This document shows, piece by piece, positions 8,877-17,378 of a stretch of DNA of 35,503 bases. The number at the start of each line of letters is the position of its first letter. Position 1 is the first letter of the stretch. The position numbers and the translations under genes are program-made. The stretch spans positions 1 through 35,503 of the forward strand of contig JANQFJ010000346.1 in assembly GCA_028277915.1 (NCBI GenBank), read 5' to 3'. This DNA comes from Saprospiraceae bacterium. GTDB taxonomy: Bacteria; Bacteroidota; Bacteroidia; Chitinophagales; Saprospiraceae. The notes beneath the pieces were generated by a model. It was not told where the DNA came from. It made no database searches and saw only the letters and a program-made list of their open reading frames with translations.

Positions 8877-9818
8877 TTAGATATTTGTGTCAAATTCATT
8901 ATCAATATTTCCGAATGCCTTGTTGAGGTTTTTCCACTGATACTTTCTCCAACAAATTACAGTAAACAACACTGCTGATACAAGGAATAATGTTATCATT
9001 AACTCGATATTAACGACCTCTGTCCTAAAAATTGCATTAGTTTTCAAAGCCGATCCATCAAAAGTCACAAAAGTAGCAGAAAAAAAATTAGTAGCAGCAT
9101 GAACTCCCAAAGCCAACTCTAAAGAATCATCCATCAGTGTGATAAATCCCAGAAATAATCCTACTCCAATGTAATAAGTCAACATTATGCCAGCACCGAA
9201 TTTTTGCACCTCCGGATTAAAAAAATGCATACTTCCAAAAAGCACTGATGTAATGACCAAGGGGATCCATTTCTTTCGACTCAGTAATGCAATTCCCTGC
9301 ATCAGATATCCACGAAAAAATACTTCTTCAAAACTTGTTTGTATGGGTAAGATCAAAATTGAAATGGCCAGAAGCGGAATAAACTTTGACCACTGAAATT
9401 GAAAAACATAAACTTCCGGACTCATGAAATACGTCACTCCCTCAATGATCATTGCAAAAAGAGTCCAAACTCCAAAAGCAAAAAATATTTTTTCCCAATT
9501 GATTTTATCGAATGTCGTAATCAAGGATTTTACGAATCTTTTATGCAATAATTTCAAAAATAGCCATAGCATTATAAAAGCTCCGACGAAACTCAGCAGC
9601 ATTAAAAATAAACTAGTATTGGGTTCGAGTCCTAAAGCTTCAAAATTCGAATTTTCAATATGCCTGCTAACTGTATTCTCATCAATTCCAGGATTTTTAA
9701 ACAAAATCGCAAAAAATAACGGAGCTTGTCCAACTGAAAAACCGGCAATGACACCTATGATTGTCACCAGATATGCCCACAATGGATTCAATCCCTTTTT
9801 TGCGTTATTTAAAAACAT
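8877..9818 (-). CDS. CPBP family intramembrane metalloprotease
   Basis: A multi-pass inner-membrane protein of the CAAX protease/bacteriocin-processing (ABI) family. The diagnostic motifs are present in order: E164-E165-xxx-R169 (EEVFFR), F194-xxx-H198 (FGSMH) and H240-xxx-N244 (HAATN), which together form the metal site in the family. Hydrophobic segments lie near 14-40, 70-92, 110-130, 147-160, 187-200, 208-232 and 275-295. Its cellular substrate cannot be read from sequence. It starts at the ATG at 9818, divergent from the acyloxyacyl hydrolase gene, and probably shares a transcript with the M1 peptidase downstream. Confidence 0.9.
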   Translation of the reverse strand: MFLNNAKKGLNPLWAYLVTIIGVIAGFSVGQAPLFFAILFKNPGIDENTVSRHIENSNFEALGLEPNTSLFLMLLSFVGAFIMLWLFLKLLHKRFVKSLITTFDKINWEKIFFAFGVWTLFAMIIEGVTYFMSPEVYVFQFQWSKFIPLLAISILILPIQTSFEEVFFRGYLMQGIALLSRKKWIPLVITSVLFGSMHFFNPEVQKFGAGIMLTYYIGVGLFLGFITLMDDSLELALGVHAATNFFSATFVTFDGSALKTNAIFRTEVVNIELMITLFLVSAVLFTVICWRKYQWKNLNKAFGNIDNEFDTNI

Positions 9819-9928
9819 ATTTAAAAAGTTAAAAGATCAGCAGGGCGTCAAAACGCATGAAATAAGTAATTTTATCTATTTTCCAGTGAAGAAAATCGAC
9901 TAAGAAATTGTATTTTTCGCCGATCAAT

Positions 9929-11062
9929 ATGCGAAGTGGCAAATTTAAATTTTATTTTTTAATTTTTGTTTCAACGTTTTGTATTGCATCATCAAATGCG
10001 CAAAACGGAAAAGGGATCGCGCTTGAAGGGATGTTCCATTATGGAAAAATCATCAAACATCACGATTTTTTGAGGTATGATGTCCCAGCAAGCAGTAAAG
10101 CCTTCGACTTAAATCTCATTTTCCAAACTTACGGCAAAAAGCCCTGGAACGAACTCCACAATTATCCAATCTTTGGAATCACTACGCTTTACTATAACTT
10201 TGGAGATGAAGAGGTGCTAGGTGATGCGATTAGTATTTGTCCTAATTTGGCTATTTACCTTTTTCGAAATAAAAAGTTTTCAGTAAACGGCCAAATCGGG
10301 GCCGGACCATCTTACCTAACCAAACCATTTGACCGACTGGACAATCCAAATAATAATGCTATCGGGTCTCATATAAATCTAAATTTTTATTTTCGGTTCA
10401 ATGCAAATTGGTCAATACATCCTCAATGGATCTTAAACACTGGTTTCAGTTTTACCCATTACAGCAATGCTGCGGCTGCGGTTCCAAATTATGGTATCAA
10501 TATTCCTGCATTGACTCTCGGATTGAAATTTAAACCAAAACCAATAAACGAAGAAGATTTTATTGAACACGGAACAAGCAATAAACCTGAAAATCGCTTT
10601 GGAGTCAATCTTCATACAGGAGTTGCATTGAAGGAAATAAAGTCTGTGGGTGGGCCATCCTATCCGATCTATTCATTTACTGCTGCCGGAATGTATTATC
10701 TGTCCAAAACCAACAGAGCCATGTTCGGAATTGAACACGAACGGAACAAAGCAGCTTATGCTTTTGGTCATCACGTATATGAGTTCAAATCTGAAAAGGA
10801 AGCAAAAAGACGTTCCAATCGTTTTATGCTTTTTGTGGCGGATGAGTTTTTATTTGGACATATTGGATTGATGATCCAGATGGGTTTTTACCTCACAAAA
10901 GACCCTTTGCTTGCACCTTATCCGTTTTACAACAAATGGGGTTTTCATTATCACTTTTCAAAAATCGGAAAAACCAATTACAGCCTTTATATCGGAACAC
11001 AAATTAAAACCCACATCTATATTGCAGATTATATTTCAATCGACATGGGCGTAACTTTTTAG
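9929..11062 (+). CDS. Acyloxyacyl hydrolase, PagL-like lipid A deacylase
   Basis: An outer-membrane beta-barrel enzyme family that removes the 3-O acyl chain of lipid A. From the ATG at 9929 residues 1-24 are a signal peptide ending SSNA-Q. The family signature appears as H177-Y-S179-N180 in the segment FTHYSN, followed by PNYGINIPALTLG; His and Ser are the expected catalytic residues. Alternating hydrophobic strands run to the C-terminus, which ends in a Phe (DMGVTF), as barrel proteins often do. At 378 residues it is much longer than PagL (about 150-190), as usual for the Bacteroidota version. The frame is open to a TTG at 9908, but the ATG sits at the signal peptide. It converges on the TonB-C gene 7 bp away. 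Confidence 0.82.
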   Translation: MRSGKFKFYFLIFVSTFCIASSNAQNGKGIALEGMFHYGKIIKHHDFLRYDVPASSKAFDLNLIFQTYGKKPWNELHNYPIFGITTLYYNFGDEEVLGDAISICPNLAIYLFRNKKFSVNGQIGAGPSYLTKPFDRLDNPNNNAIGSHINLNFYFRFNANWSIHPQWILNTGFSFTHYSNAAAAVPNYGINIPALTLGLKFKPKPINEEDFIEHGTSNKPENRFGVNLHTGVALKEIKSVGGPSYPIYSFTAAGMYYLSKTNRAMFGIEHERNKAAYAFGHHVYEFKSEKEAKRRSNRFMLFVADEFLFGHIGLMIQMGFYLTKDPLLAPYPFYNKWGFHYHFSKIGKTNYSLYIGTQIKTHIYIADYISIDMGVTF

Positions 11063-11069
11063 AAATCAA

Positions 11070-11504
11070 TCATTTATTTGGCAGCTCGAATGTGATATAC
11101 AAAGAATATCTTATCCTGACGGGTCGTCCTCTTTGTCTTCCCGGACTCCACAAAGGCATCAAGTTAACTATCCTCAGTGCCTCTTCAGCACAGCCTCCAC
11201 CAATGTCTCGAACGACTTTGGCGTTTGAGGTGCTTCCATCCTTTTCAATCACAAACTGAACAATTACGTTTCCTTCGATTTCTTGCTCCTTGGCTTCGAC
11301 AGGATAGTTTAAATTTTCATAGACAAATTCCTTCAACCGTTTGTTTGCACACTTGGTTTTATCATTCCTTGGGATCTTTCGGTGTTCACAACCTGGAAAT
11401 CTTGGCATTTCTTCAACAACCTGAAAAACTTCTTCACGAGATTCCTGTGCCATAAGATTTGTACAATATGCCATGCAAATAAAAATGGAGAGCAAAGTTT
11501 TCAT
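11070..11504 (-). CDS. Small exported TonB C-terminal domain protein
   Basis: 144 residues: a signal peptide (1-19, ending CTNLMA-Q) and a TonB C-terminal domain at about 58-142, seen in YPVEAKEQEIEGNVIVQFVI, DGSTSNAKVVRDIGGGCAEEA and MPLWSPGRQRGRPVRIRYSL. It lacks the proline-rich linker and inner-membrane anchor of a true energy transducer, so it is unlikely to power TonB-dependent receptors in the usual way. Proteins of this build are common in Bacteroidota. The segment CEHRKIPRNDKTKCANKRL carries a Cys pair typical of the family. No receptor gene is adjacent. Confidence 0.85.
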   Translation of the reverse strand: MKTLLSIFICMAYCTNLMAQESREEVFQVVEEMPRFPGCEHRKIPRNDKTKCANKRLKEFVYENLNYPVEAKEQEIEGNVIVQFVIEKDGSTSNAKVVRDIGGGCAEEALRIVNLMPLWSPGRQRGRPVRIRYSLYITFELPNK

Positions 11505-11528
11505 AAGCGTTATGTTTTAAAAATAAAT

Positions 11529-12452
11529 TTACATTTTTGAAATCAAATAGCAATGACTTACCGCCAGATCTTTTAAATCATAATCCTTAAACTTCTTGTT
11601 TAAATTGATTGAAAGTACTTCATCCACATTGCCCTTGCGACAGTCTCTCTCGGAAATGTCAATTGATAAGGCATTATAAAGTTTTTCATAATCACTACAC
11701 CTCCAACGATTTTGAGGTTGTACGGAGTTGTCAATAATACCCCAGGCTAGATCCGAAAATCGAAGAAAATTGTAAATATTTATTGATTTGTCAAAATGAG
11801 CAAAATGATCAGACATATCTATAAAATGCGACATGATCCCACCTTTTGAAGAAAAGGATTTGAACTTTTCTAAAATTCCTCTTAAAACCTCCGGATAAAC
11901 ATGCTCAAAGGTATTATTCGAGTGAATCAAATCAATACTTTGACTAGCGAGTTGCAAATTTCGAATATCTCCAATTTTACAATTGATTTTCAATTTTTTA
12001 ATAACATCCTGAAAATCAAAATCTTCTGACTCATTATTTAAAGTTTCCAATACACCAAAACGTTCATCACTGACTTTCAGAAACGGTTGTAGTTTTCCTT
12101 TCTTTTGGTAATCAATAAAAAAGCGGATCGTAGTTAAAACATTCTCTTTACTGGTCAACGAGCTTATGTCAACAGTATTGATTTGCTCGGCCCCTCTAAG
12201 AAAAAGGCTAATGGGAACAACCGGATACCAACCAGTTCCTAATTCCAAAGTAGTATTTAAATTGCGAGATGCATATCTATCAAAACTATCGATGTGTTTT
12301 TTGGCATGAATAAGACGATCTTCAAAATATTCGTCAGTCAGCTGAACTCCTCTGGTGATATATTTTTGGAAGAAAAAATTTAAACGATGGCTGGATGGCA
12401 AATAGGAAATCGCTTTTTGAACTATCGCTTTAAGTACCCACTTTTTTATCAT
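11529..12452 (-). CDS. Class I SAM-dependent methyltransferase
   Basis: A Rossmann-type methyltransferase. The SAM-binding motif I is LELGTGWYPVVP near 68-79, motif II ends in VDISSL, and the motif IV region reads IDLIHSNNTFEHV with the conserved acidic and aromatic context. The first 60 residues are helical and basic. There is no signal peptide. The substrate is unknown; the fold group includes lipid, sugar and small-molecule methylases. It is divergent from the kinase-like gene at 12615 across a 162-bp gap. Possible minus-strand -7 elements (TAnnTTTG) lie at 12530-12537 and 12562-12569. Confidence 0.82.
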   Translation of the reverse strand: MIKKWVLKAIVQKAISYLPSSHRLNFFFQKYITRGVQLTDEYFEDRLIHAKKHIDSFDRYASRNLNTTLELGTGWYPVVPISLFLRGAEQINTVDISSLTSKENVLTTIRFFIDYQKKGKLQPFLKVSDERFGVLETLNNESEDFDFQDVIKKLKINCKIGDIRNLQLASQSIDLIHSNNTFEHVYPEVLRGILEKFKSFSSKGGIMSHFIDMSDHFAHFDKSINIYNFLRFSDLAWGIIDNSVQPQNRWRCSDYEKLYNALSIDISERDCRKGNVDEVLSINLNKKFKDYDLKDLAVSHCYLISKM

Positions 12453-12614
12453 ACAATAATTTTCTCAAGTCTGTGATCCCAGGAGATTATTCCATATTTT
12501 AATTGAAACAACCTTCTTCAAAAAGTCAACAAATATAAATCTTTTCAATTGTCTTTTGCATCAAAAATATCGTAATTTGTTGTTGTCCATTATAATCACA
12601 AAATCCATTTTTAA

Positions 12615-13679
12615 ATGAAAGGTGGTATTCCTTCAAAGAAAAAAGTCCCCGTTAAGATAAACGCATCGCTCAGCAATTATTTGTCAACTTACAACCGCAA
12701 TGTCAAACTTCCTTTGCAATATGATGACTTATTACGCATCAAGACATCAATCCCACTGATTGACATGAACGATGACGATACCCTTTGGGAAACAGTTTTT
12801 TATGAAGATTCCTATACACAGGAAATCCACAAAGCACTTACCACGATTTATGCACTTTTGAAAACCGATGGAGACGTCGAGGTTATGGAACACCTTTCGG
12901 TAGCAAGAATTGATTATTGTACATTTGGAAATACAAAGCCTTTTCGGATCAGGATCATCAATAAACTCAATGACAATTACGATCACTTTTATGTAAAATT
13001 GGCGGATGCTTCGAGGGTTTATGGCTTAGAATTAGAACACATTCTATCACCAAACAGAGTGACCTATCTCGTTGATCGTGACACCTTGGTCGAAGAGCAT
13101 ATCGTTGGAATCCCCGGAGATGAATTTATCAAAAATAATTTGGACGATTCCAAATTCAACCAGATCAGAATCGCCAAAGAATTTGTAAAATTTAACGAAA
13201 GGTGTTTTGTGCGGTTGCTGGGAGATATGCGATCTTACAATTATGTGATAGAAATAACACCAGATATTGAAGGTTCTCAATTTCGAATTCGAACCATTGA
13301 TTTTGACCAACAATCTTATGAAGGTCGGAAAAACTTTTATCTCCCTCAATATTTTAAAGACAATAATCCAATCATTTTTTTGGGAATTCAAAATATGACA
13401 CTGGAAACCGTCAGACAATACCAGATGGAAGAACGAAGCCTTATTGCCAACAGGGCGAAAGCATCTTATGATCGTTTGACCGAATTACTTAGTGTTATGG
13501 CAGGAGACCAAATCTCTCAACCACAAAAAGTGGAACAACTAAAAACAGAACTGGCACAACATCATAAAAACGACATCTTCATAAAATGTAAAAATATGGG
13601 AGAAATCGTTTTTACAAACATCAAATTACTGTTGCAAAAAGACTTTAAGCAAAGCATTTTAATAGATGACTTTCAATGA
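12615..13679 (+). CDS. Unknown protein with kinase-like motifs
   Basis: Not recognised as a named family. No signal peptide or membrane segment is seen. The layout recalls the protein kinase/aminoglycoside phosphotransferase fold: a candidate ATP-binding K128 (FYVKLADA), an acidic helix E139/E141 (GLELEHI), a hinge-like strand at 152-165 (LVDRDTLVEEHIVG), a catalytic-loop-like G203-D204-MRSY-N209 with the D-x4-N spacing of kinases, and a metal-site-like D229-F-D231 (RTIDFD). A glycine-rich loop is not obvious. The C-terminal 100 residues are helical. Fold and activity are inference from motif order. It starts at an ATG and converges with the GNAT gene at 13702, 22 bp away. Confidence 0.85.
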   Translation: MKGGIPSKKKVPVKINASLSNYLSTYNRNVKLPLQYDDLLRIKTSIPLIDMNDDDTLWETVFYEDSYTQEIHKALTTIYALLKTDGDVEVMEHLSVARIDYCTFGNTKPFRIRIINKLNDNYDHFYVKLADASRVYGLELEHILSPNRVTYLVDRDTLVEEHIVGIPGDEFIKNNLDDSKFNQIRIAKEFVKFNERCFVRLLGDMRSYNYVIEITPDIEGSQFRIRTIDFDQQSYEGRKNFYLPQYFKDNNPIIFLGIQNMTLETVRQYQMEERSLIANRAKASYDRLTELLSVMAGDQISQPQKVEQLKTELAQHHKNDIFIKCKNMGEIVFTNIKLLLQKDFKQSILIDDFQ

Positions 13680-13701
13680 TTTACGAAACAAATTGAAATA
13701 A

Positions 13702-14208
13702 TTAAATCAGTTTCTTTTCGTAACAATAAAAAGGCAGATCATTTCCATGAAACCAGCAATATCCCCCTGCCCGATGGTACTTTAATTTTTCGTACAATCT
13801 ACAGGAAACTGGGTTCCCGCTATATGCATCGAGCCGAATAACGTCAAAATCATTTTCGACGCCATACGATTCAGCATACTTGCATAGGTGCTTTCCCAAA
13901 CCCTTGCCTTGATCTTCGGGACTCACTGCCAATCTGTGAATGACCAATACTTTTTTTGCGGGATATTTCCAATTGATCGCATTGTACTGCTCATCCTGTT
14001 GGTTATTCAGGGTAATCGTGGCGATTAATATTTCATTTTCTTTTATTACAAAAATATTTCCTTTTCTGATGTCTTTTTCAAAAATTGAAACGGTCGGATA
14101 AGTGCCATCCCATTGATCAATCCCAGCTTTGATCAATGCAGCCGTACATTTTTTAAATAGTAACATTATTCTGTTAATGTCTTCGAGCGTAGCCTTTTTA
14201 ACAATCAA
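13702..14208 (-). CDS. GNAT family N-acetyltransferase (TTG start)
   Basis: A cytoplasmic acetyl-CoA-dependent acyltransferase of about 168 residues. The GNAT fold shows in KKATLEDINRIMLLF at the N-terminus and in the acetyl-CoA loop LAVSPEDQGKGLGKHL (about 92-107, Q/RxxGxG/A motif), followed by IRLDAYSGNPVSCRLYEKLK. The acceptor is unknown. The usual GNAT N-terminus is reached only by starting at the TTG at 14208; the first in-frame ATG is 14 codons inside, in the first helix, and an in-frame stop lies five codons upstream. Confidence 0.85.
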   Translation of the reverse strand: MIVKKATLEDINRIMLLFKKCTAALIKAGIDQWDGTYPTVSIFEKDIRKGNIFVIKENEILIATITLNNQQDEQYNAINWKYPAKKVLVIHRLAVSPEDQGKGLGKHLCKYAESYGVENDFDVIRLDAYSGNPVSCRLYEKLKYHRAGGYCWFHGNDLPFYCYEKKLI

Positions 14209-14263
14209 TTTTATTGAAATTTAATTCGAAGAAAAATAAACTTTTATACTTTGTGATTATAAA

Positions 14264-14294
14264 TTGGTTTATAAATCCATTTCAATTATTTTTG
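14264..14294 (+). promoter_or_regulatory. Bacteroidota-type promoter before the DUF6580 gene
   Basis: TTG at 14264-14266, a 20-bp spacer, then TATTTTTG at 14287-14294, a full match to the TAnnTTTG -7 element used by the primary sigma factor in Bacteroidota. Transcription would start near 14300, about 18 bp before the ATG at 14318. Confidence 0.55.
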
Positions 14295-14317
14295 CGAAAC
14301 AACAAAACATTATCAAA

Positions 14318-14881
14318 ATGACTAATTCAAAAATAAACTTAAGATTCGGATTAATAGCTTTATTGGTATTATTAGCTGCAATAAGTCGTTTGCTTCCGCA
14401 TCCGCCAAATTTTGCACCTATCGCCGGGATGGGCCTTTTTGGAGCAGCTTATTTTTCTAAAAAGTATTTTGCATTTCTAATTCCGTTTGCTGCTTATTGG
14501 ATTAGTGATCTTCTATTGGACAATATTGTTTATACACAATGGTATGATGGATTTCAATGGTTTGGAGATCCGCTAGTTTATGCAAGCTTTGCTTTAATCA
14601 TTGTTTTGGGATTTGTTTTGTTGAAAAAAATCAGCGTGGGTAGGCTTATTGGTGCTGGTCTTATTTCTTCTGTTTTATTCTTTTTAACTACAAACTTTGG
14701 CACCTGGCTTGGCAGTACTACTTATCCTCAAACATTTGAAGGTCTTATTGCATGTTATGTTGCGGGGATTCCATTTTTCTGGAACACTTTGGCTGGTGAT
14801 TTATTCTACATCACGGTTCTGTTTGGTTCCTTTGAGTTGGTGAAAAGGCAATATCCTCAGATCATCCAACTATCTAACTAA
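14318..14881 (+). CDS. DUF6580-like putative transport membrane protein
   Basis: A 187-residue membrane protein from the ATG at 14318, with about five hydrophobic segments. The N-terminal block AISRLLPHPPNFAPIAGMGLFGAAYF and the later WISDLLLDN and VAGIPFFWNTLAGDLFY resemble the DUF6580 family, whose build recalls S components of ECF transporters. The substrate is not established. A cobalamin adenosyltransferase gene lies 2.5 kb away, which is only weak support for a vitamin role. The frame extends to a TTG at 14264, but that codon lies within the promoter, so the ATG is preferred. Confidence 0.78.
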   Translation: MTNSKINLRFGLIALLVLLAAISRLLPHPPNFAPIAGMGLFGAAYFSKKYFAFLIPFAAYWISDLLLDNIVYTQWYDGFQWFGDPLVYASFALIIVLGFVLLKKISVGRLIGAGLISSVLFFLTTNFGTWLGSTTYPQTFEGLIACYVAGIPFFWNTLAGDLFYITVLFGSFELVKRQYPQIIQLSN

Positions 14882-15030
14882 TCCTGGATTCTAAACATTC
14901 TAAGAAGAGTCATTCTTCTGAAAATCAATTCATTGAAGGTGTAGATTTTTATGTTGAAAACGAGCTATTCGCTTTTATAGCTTCTTATAAAAGCATGGGT
15001 ATTGTTGTGAAAATGGAGGAAGGGGAAAGG
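14881..15030 (+). pseudogene. Degraded DUF5522-like gene remnant
   Basis: Translation from 14881 gives FIEGVDFYVENELFAFIASY, closely resembling the start of the small DUF5522 proteins, which continue with a GYCCGNGCRHCPY-type cysteine motif. Here the frame shifts: GYCCENGGR is encoded at 14997-15023 in another frame, the change lying near an A-run at 14989-14992. The third and fourth cysteines are missing even after correcting the shift. No ATG, GTG or TTG start precedes the block in frame after the stop at 14875. The uncorrected frame stays open to 15108, entering the 3' end of the opposite-strand gene. Family assignment is from memory of the motif. Confidence 0.6.
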
Positions 15031-15085
15031 AAACGAATAGACAGACTGAGCCAAAAACTTCAAACTATAAACTGCAATCAAAAAA

Positions 15086-17167
15086 CTATTTCTCATCAGG
15101 ATATTTAATCCGAATGTGATTTATACTTTTCAATAACTTTTTAAACTCTATCTTACAAATTTCCAACTCTTCGAAAGTCATTTCAGAATCTTCAAGTTGT
15201 CCATTGGTTATTTTAAAAGCAATGATTTTATCCACTAATTCATTGATGTCTTGTTCGCCAGGATTTTTCAAACTTTTTGAAGCAGCTTCAATTGAATCTG
15301 CCATCATCAAAATCGTCTGTTCTTTCGTTCTTGGTCTAGGTCCCGGATATCGAAACAATGTCTCGTCAAATTCTTTTCCGGGATTTTCTTTGATGTGGTT
15401 TCTATAAAAATATTCTACTCTTGTGGTTCCGTGGTGAGTCATGATAAAATCAATCAAAACCTGAGGTAATCTATGTTTTTTAGCTAACTTCTCCCCTTCT
15501 ATTACGTGGTCAATGATGATCTTGGCGCTTTCCAAATTGGTCAATTGATTGTGAGGACTTTCTCCACTTTGGTTTTCAATGAAATACGTTGGGTTGAGTG
15601 TCTTTCCGATATCGTGGTAAAGGGCAGCGACCTTCACAAGCAACTGGTCTGCTCCAATTTTTAAAGCAGCAGCCTCCGAAAGATTGGCTACCTGCAAAGA
15701 ATGCTGTAATGTCCCGGGGGCTTTCAATGAGAGGTCTTTTAACAATGGCCGATTCATATCTGAAAGCTCAACTAAAGTAATGGAGGAAGTAAACCCGAAT
15801 AATCGTTCCAGCAGCGGTATCAAAGGATAAGCTAATAGAGTAAGGAAAACATTCAAAAATATCCACGTGTACACAGACCAGTCAACAGACTCAATAGATC
15901 CTTCTTTTATTAATGACAACCCCAAATAGCCAATTCCGTATGCCAAAAAAATGTTGAGCATCGAAAAGAAAAACCTCGACCAATCTCTCACCTGAATATT
16001 TGCAAGCACAGCTACGATTCCCGCCAAGATTTGCAAAAAAGTAAACTCATATCCTAGCGATGATAAAAAACTTGCGATCAGGATTACAACGATATGTGTG
16101 AAAAGCGCCAAACGATCATTGTAAAATATTTTTATAACAATCGGAACGATACAGAACGGGATCATATAGGCACTCAAATTGGAGTTGACCTCCACTGCAA
16201 ATACCAGATAACTGTAAACAACGAGCCACATCATCATAAAAACCAGCTGATTGAAGCTGTCGAAAACCTGCTTGGCATGAAACCTTAAATACATCAGAAA
16301 AACACCTATAATCAAACTCGTCAACAACAGGTACCCAATAAATACACCAAGATGAGACTTCTTAGACGAAACTTCCTGCTCATACTTTTTTTTAAAGGAA
16401 TTAAGTTTCTGAAATATGTCCTCGGTGATCACGCCATCTTTTTGAACAATCAATTCATTTTTGGGAACCATACCCTTGGCATTGGAAACTCCTTGAATCT
16501 GATCCTCTAAAAACTTATTGGAAAGTTCTTCCGAATAAACCACATTTGGCTGAAATATGTCTTTCAAAAGTGGAATTAAAAATTCTGCTTCATTCAATCC
16601 ACTATTGAATAAAGAATCGGTGACTAAGCTTTCGATTTTTTCTGTTTTAAAAAAACTCTGCAAAGTCCTTTGCTGCGTGGTGTTACCCTTTCGAAGATTG
16701 AGCACAAACTGATCCTCTTTATCTTTATGTTTTTCGTTGAGCTGGATAACGCCATTATCATAAACAAAATCTATTATCCCATATCCATAGTTAAGATATG
16801 GGCCAGGTTGGTTCAATACATTCGGATAAAGACCTTCGCTTCGTACTGCTTCAAGTTGTTGGTTGAAAGATTCCCGAAAGGATTTTTTTTCCTCCATGAC
16901 GATATTCATGTCCATTTCGTAAAATGGAGAAAATCCCGCTTTTAATTCCTCGATTTCTTTTGCAAGTTGATCGTCTGGCTTTAAAATGGCAAATTCGAAG
17001 GGAGCGTGCAAATCTTCATACCTCCAGGACTGTCCTTTTTCAAAATCATATTTGAATCTTGCATTATTAGGAAAAAGATAACTAATAAAGACCACCACCA
17101 AAAGCACAAATAAATATTTGAAAAAAAGAGGTAAGTTTTGAAGTGTTGTTGAAAATTTGCTCGCCAT
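15086..17167 (-). CDS. 7TM-HD phosphodiesterase, PgpH-like
   Basis: A 693-residue membrane protein with the architecture of PgpH, the c-di-AMP phosphodiesterase described in Firmicutes. A membrane anchor lies at 14-32, an extracytoplasmic 7TMR-HDED-type domain at about 40-265, seven hydrophobic segments at about 273-450, and a cytoplasmic HD domain from about 485. HD residues are H489 (LQHS), H518-D519 (YHDIGK) and H578-H579. This predicts hydrolysis of a cyclic dinucleotide, most likely c-di-AMP, in response to an external signal; substrate is inferred from family. The 211-bp upstream gap holds an inverted repeat with a perfect DnaA-box sequence. Confidence 0.9.
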   Translation of the reverse strand: MASKFSTTLQNLPLFFKYLFVLLVVVFISYLFPNNARFKYDFEKGQSWRYEDLHAPFEFAILKPDDQLAKEIEELKAGFSPFYEMDMNIVMEEKKSFRESFNQQLEAVRSEGLYPNVLNQPGPYLNYGYGIIDFVYDNGVIQLNEKHKDKEDQFVLNLRKGNTTQQRTLQSFFKTEKIESLVTDSLFNSGLNEAEFLIPLLKDIFQPNVVYSEELSNKFLEDQIQGVSNAKGMVPKNELIVQKDGVITEDIFQKLNSFKKKYEQEVSSKKSHLGVFIGYLLLTSLIIGVFLMYLRFHAKQVFDSFNQLVFMMMWLVVYSYLVFAVEVNSNLSAYMIPFCIVPIVIKIFYNDRLALFTHIVVILIASFLSSLGYEFTFLQILAGIVAVLANIQVRDWSRFFFSMLNIFLAYGIGYLGLSLIKEGSIESVDWSVYTWIFLNVFLTLLAYPLIPLLERLFGFTSSITLVELSDMNRPLLKDLSLKAPGTLQHSLQVANLSEAAALKIGADQLLVKVAALYHDIGKTLNPTYFIENQSGESPHNQLTNLESAKIIIDHVIEGEKLAKKHRLPQVLIDFIMTHHGTTRVEYFYRNHIKENPGKEFDETLFRYPGPRPRTKEQTILMMADSIEAASKSLKNPGEQDINELVDKIIAFKITNGQLEDSEMTFEELEICKIEFKKLLKSINHIRIKYPDEK

Positions 17168-17211
17168 AACTATTGTTTCGCTGTAAATATAACCAACGAT
17201 TTAAATAATCC

Positions 17212-17245
17212 TAAAGTTTAATTAAAACTTGATCAATAAACTTTA
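17212..17245. repeat. AT-rich inverted repeat upstream of the PgpH-like gene
   Basis: TAAAGTTTA at 17212-17220 is repeated inverted and perfectly as TAAACTTTA at 17237-17245, with a 16-bp spacer. It lies 45-80 bp before the gene starting at 17167 on the minus strand, a position fitting a promoter or operator. In such AT-rich DNA chance is possible. Confidence 0.3.
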
Positions 17246-17290
17246 AAACTATTTCAAAACTAGTTTTTTCGGTAAAATATTATTTAACCC

Positions 17291-17328
17291 AAGTTGTCGA
17301 TAGTTCTATTGAAAATTATCCACAACTT
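17291..17328. promoter_or_regulatory. Inverted repeat containing a perfect DnaA box
   Basis: TTATCCACA at 17316-17324 equals the consensus DnaA box. It lies in an imperfect inverted repeat, AAGTTGTCGATA (17291-17302) with TATCCACAACTT (17317-17328), which pairs at 11 of 12 positions. The surrounding 211 bp between two minus-strand genes is very AT-rich. It could be a DnaA-responsive promoter element; only one perfect box is seen, too few to call an origin. Confidence 0.35.
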
Positions 17329-17378
17329 CGATTATTTAAAAAGTAAGATTGGTAAAGGTAGATTCAAAAAAGATTGAT

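Noticed and set aside
14209-14317. Cobalamin riboswitch upstream of the DUF6580-like gene
   Set aside because: The gap is only about 110 bp, shorter than a typical B12 riboswitch, and the B12-box sequence is not visible.
17168-17378. Chromosomal origin of replication
   Set aside because: Only one perfect DnaA box and one weak partner are seen, and no origin-type gene neighbours are present.
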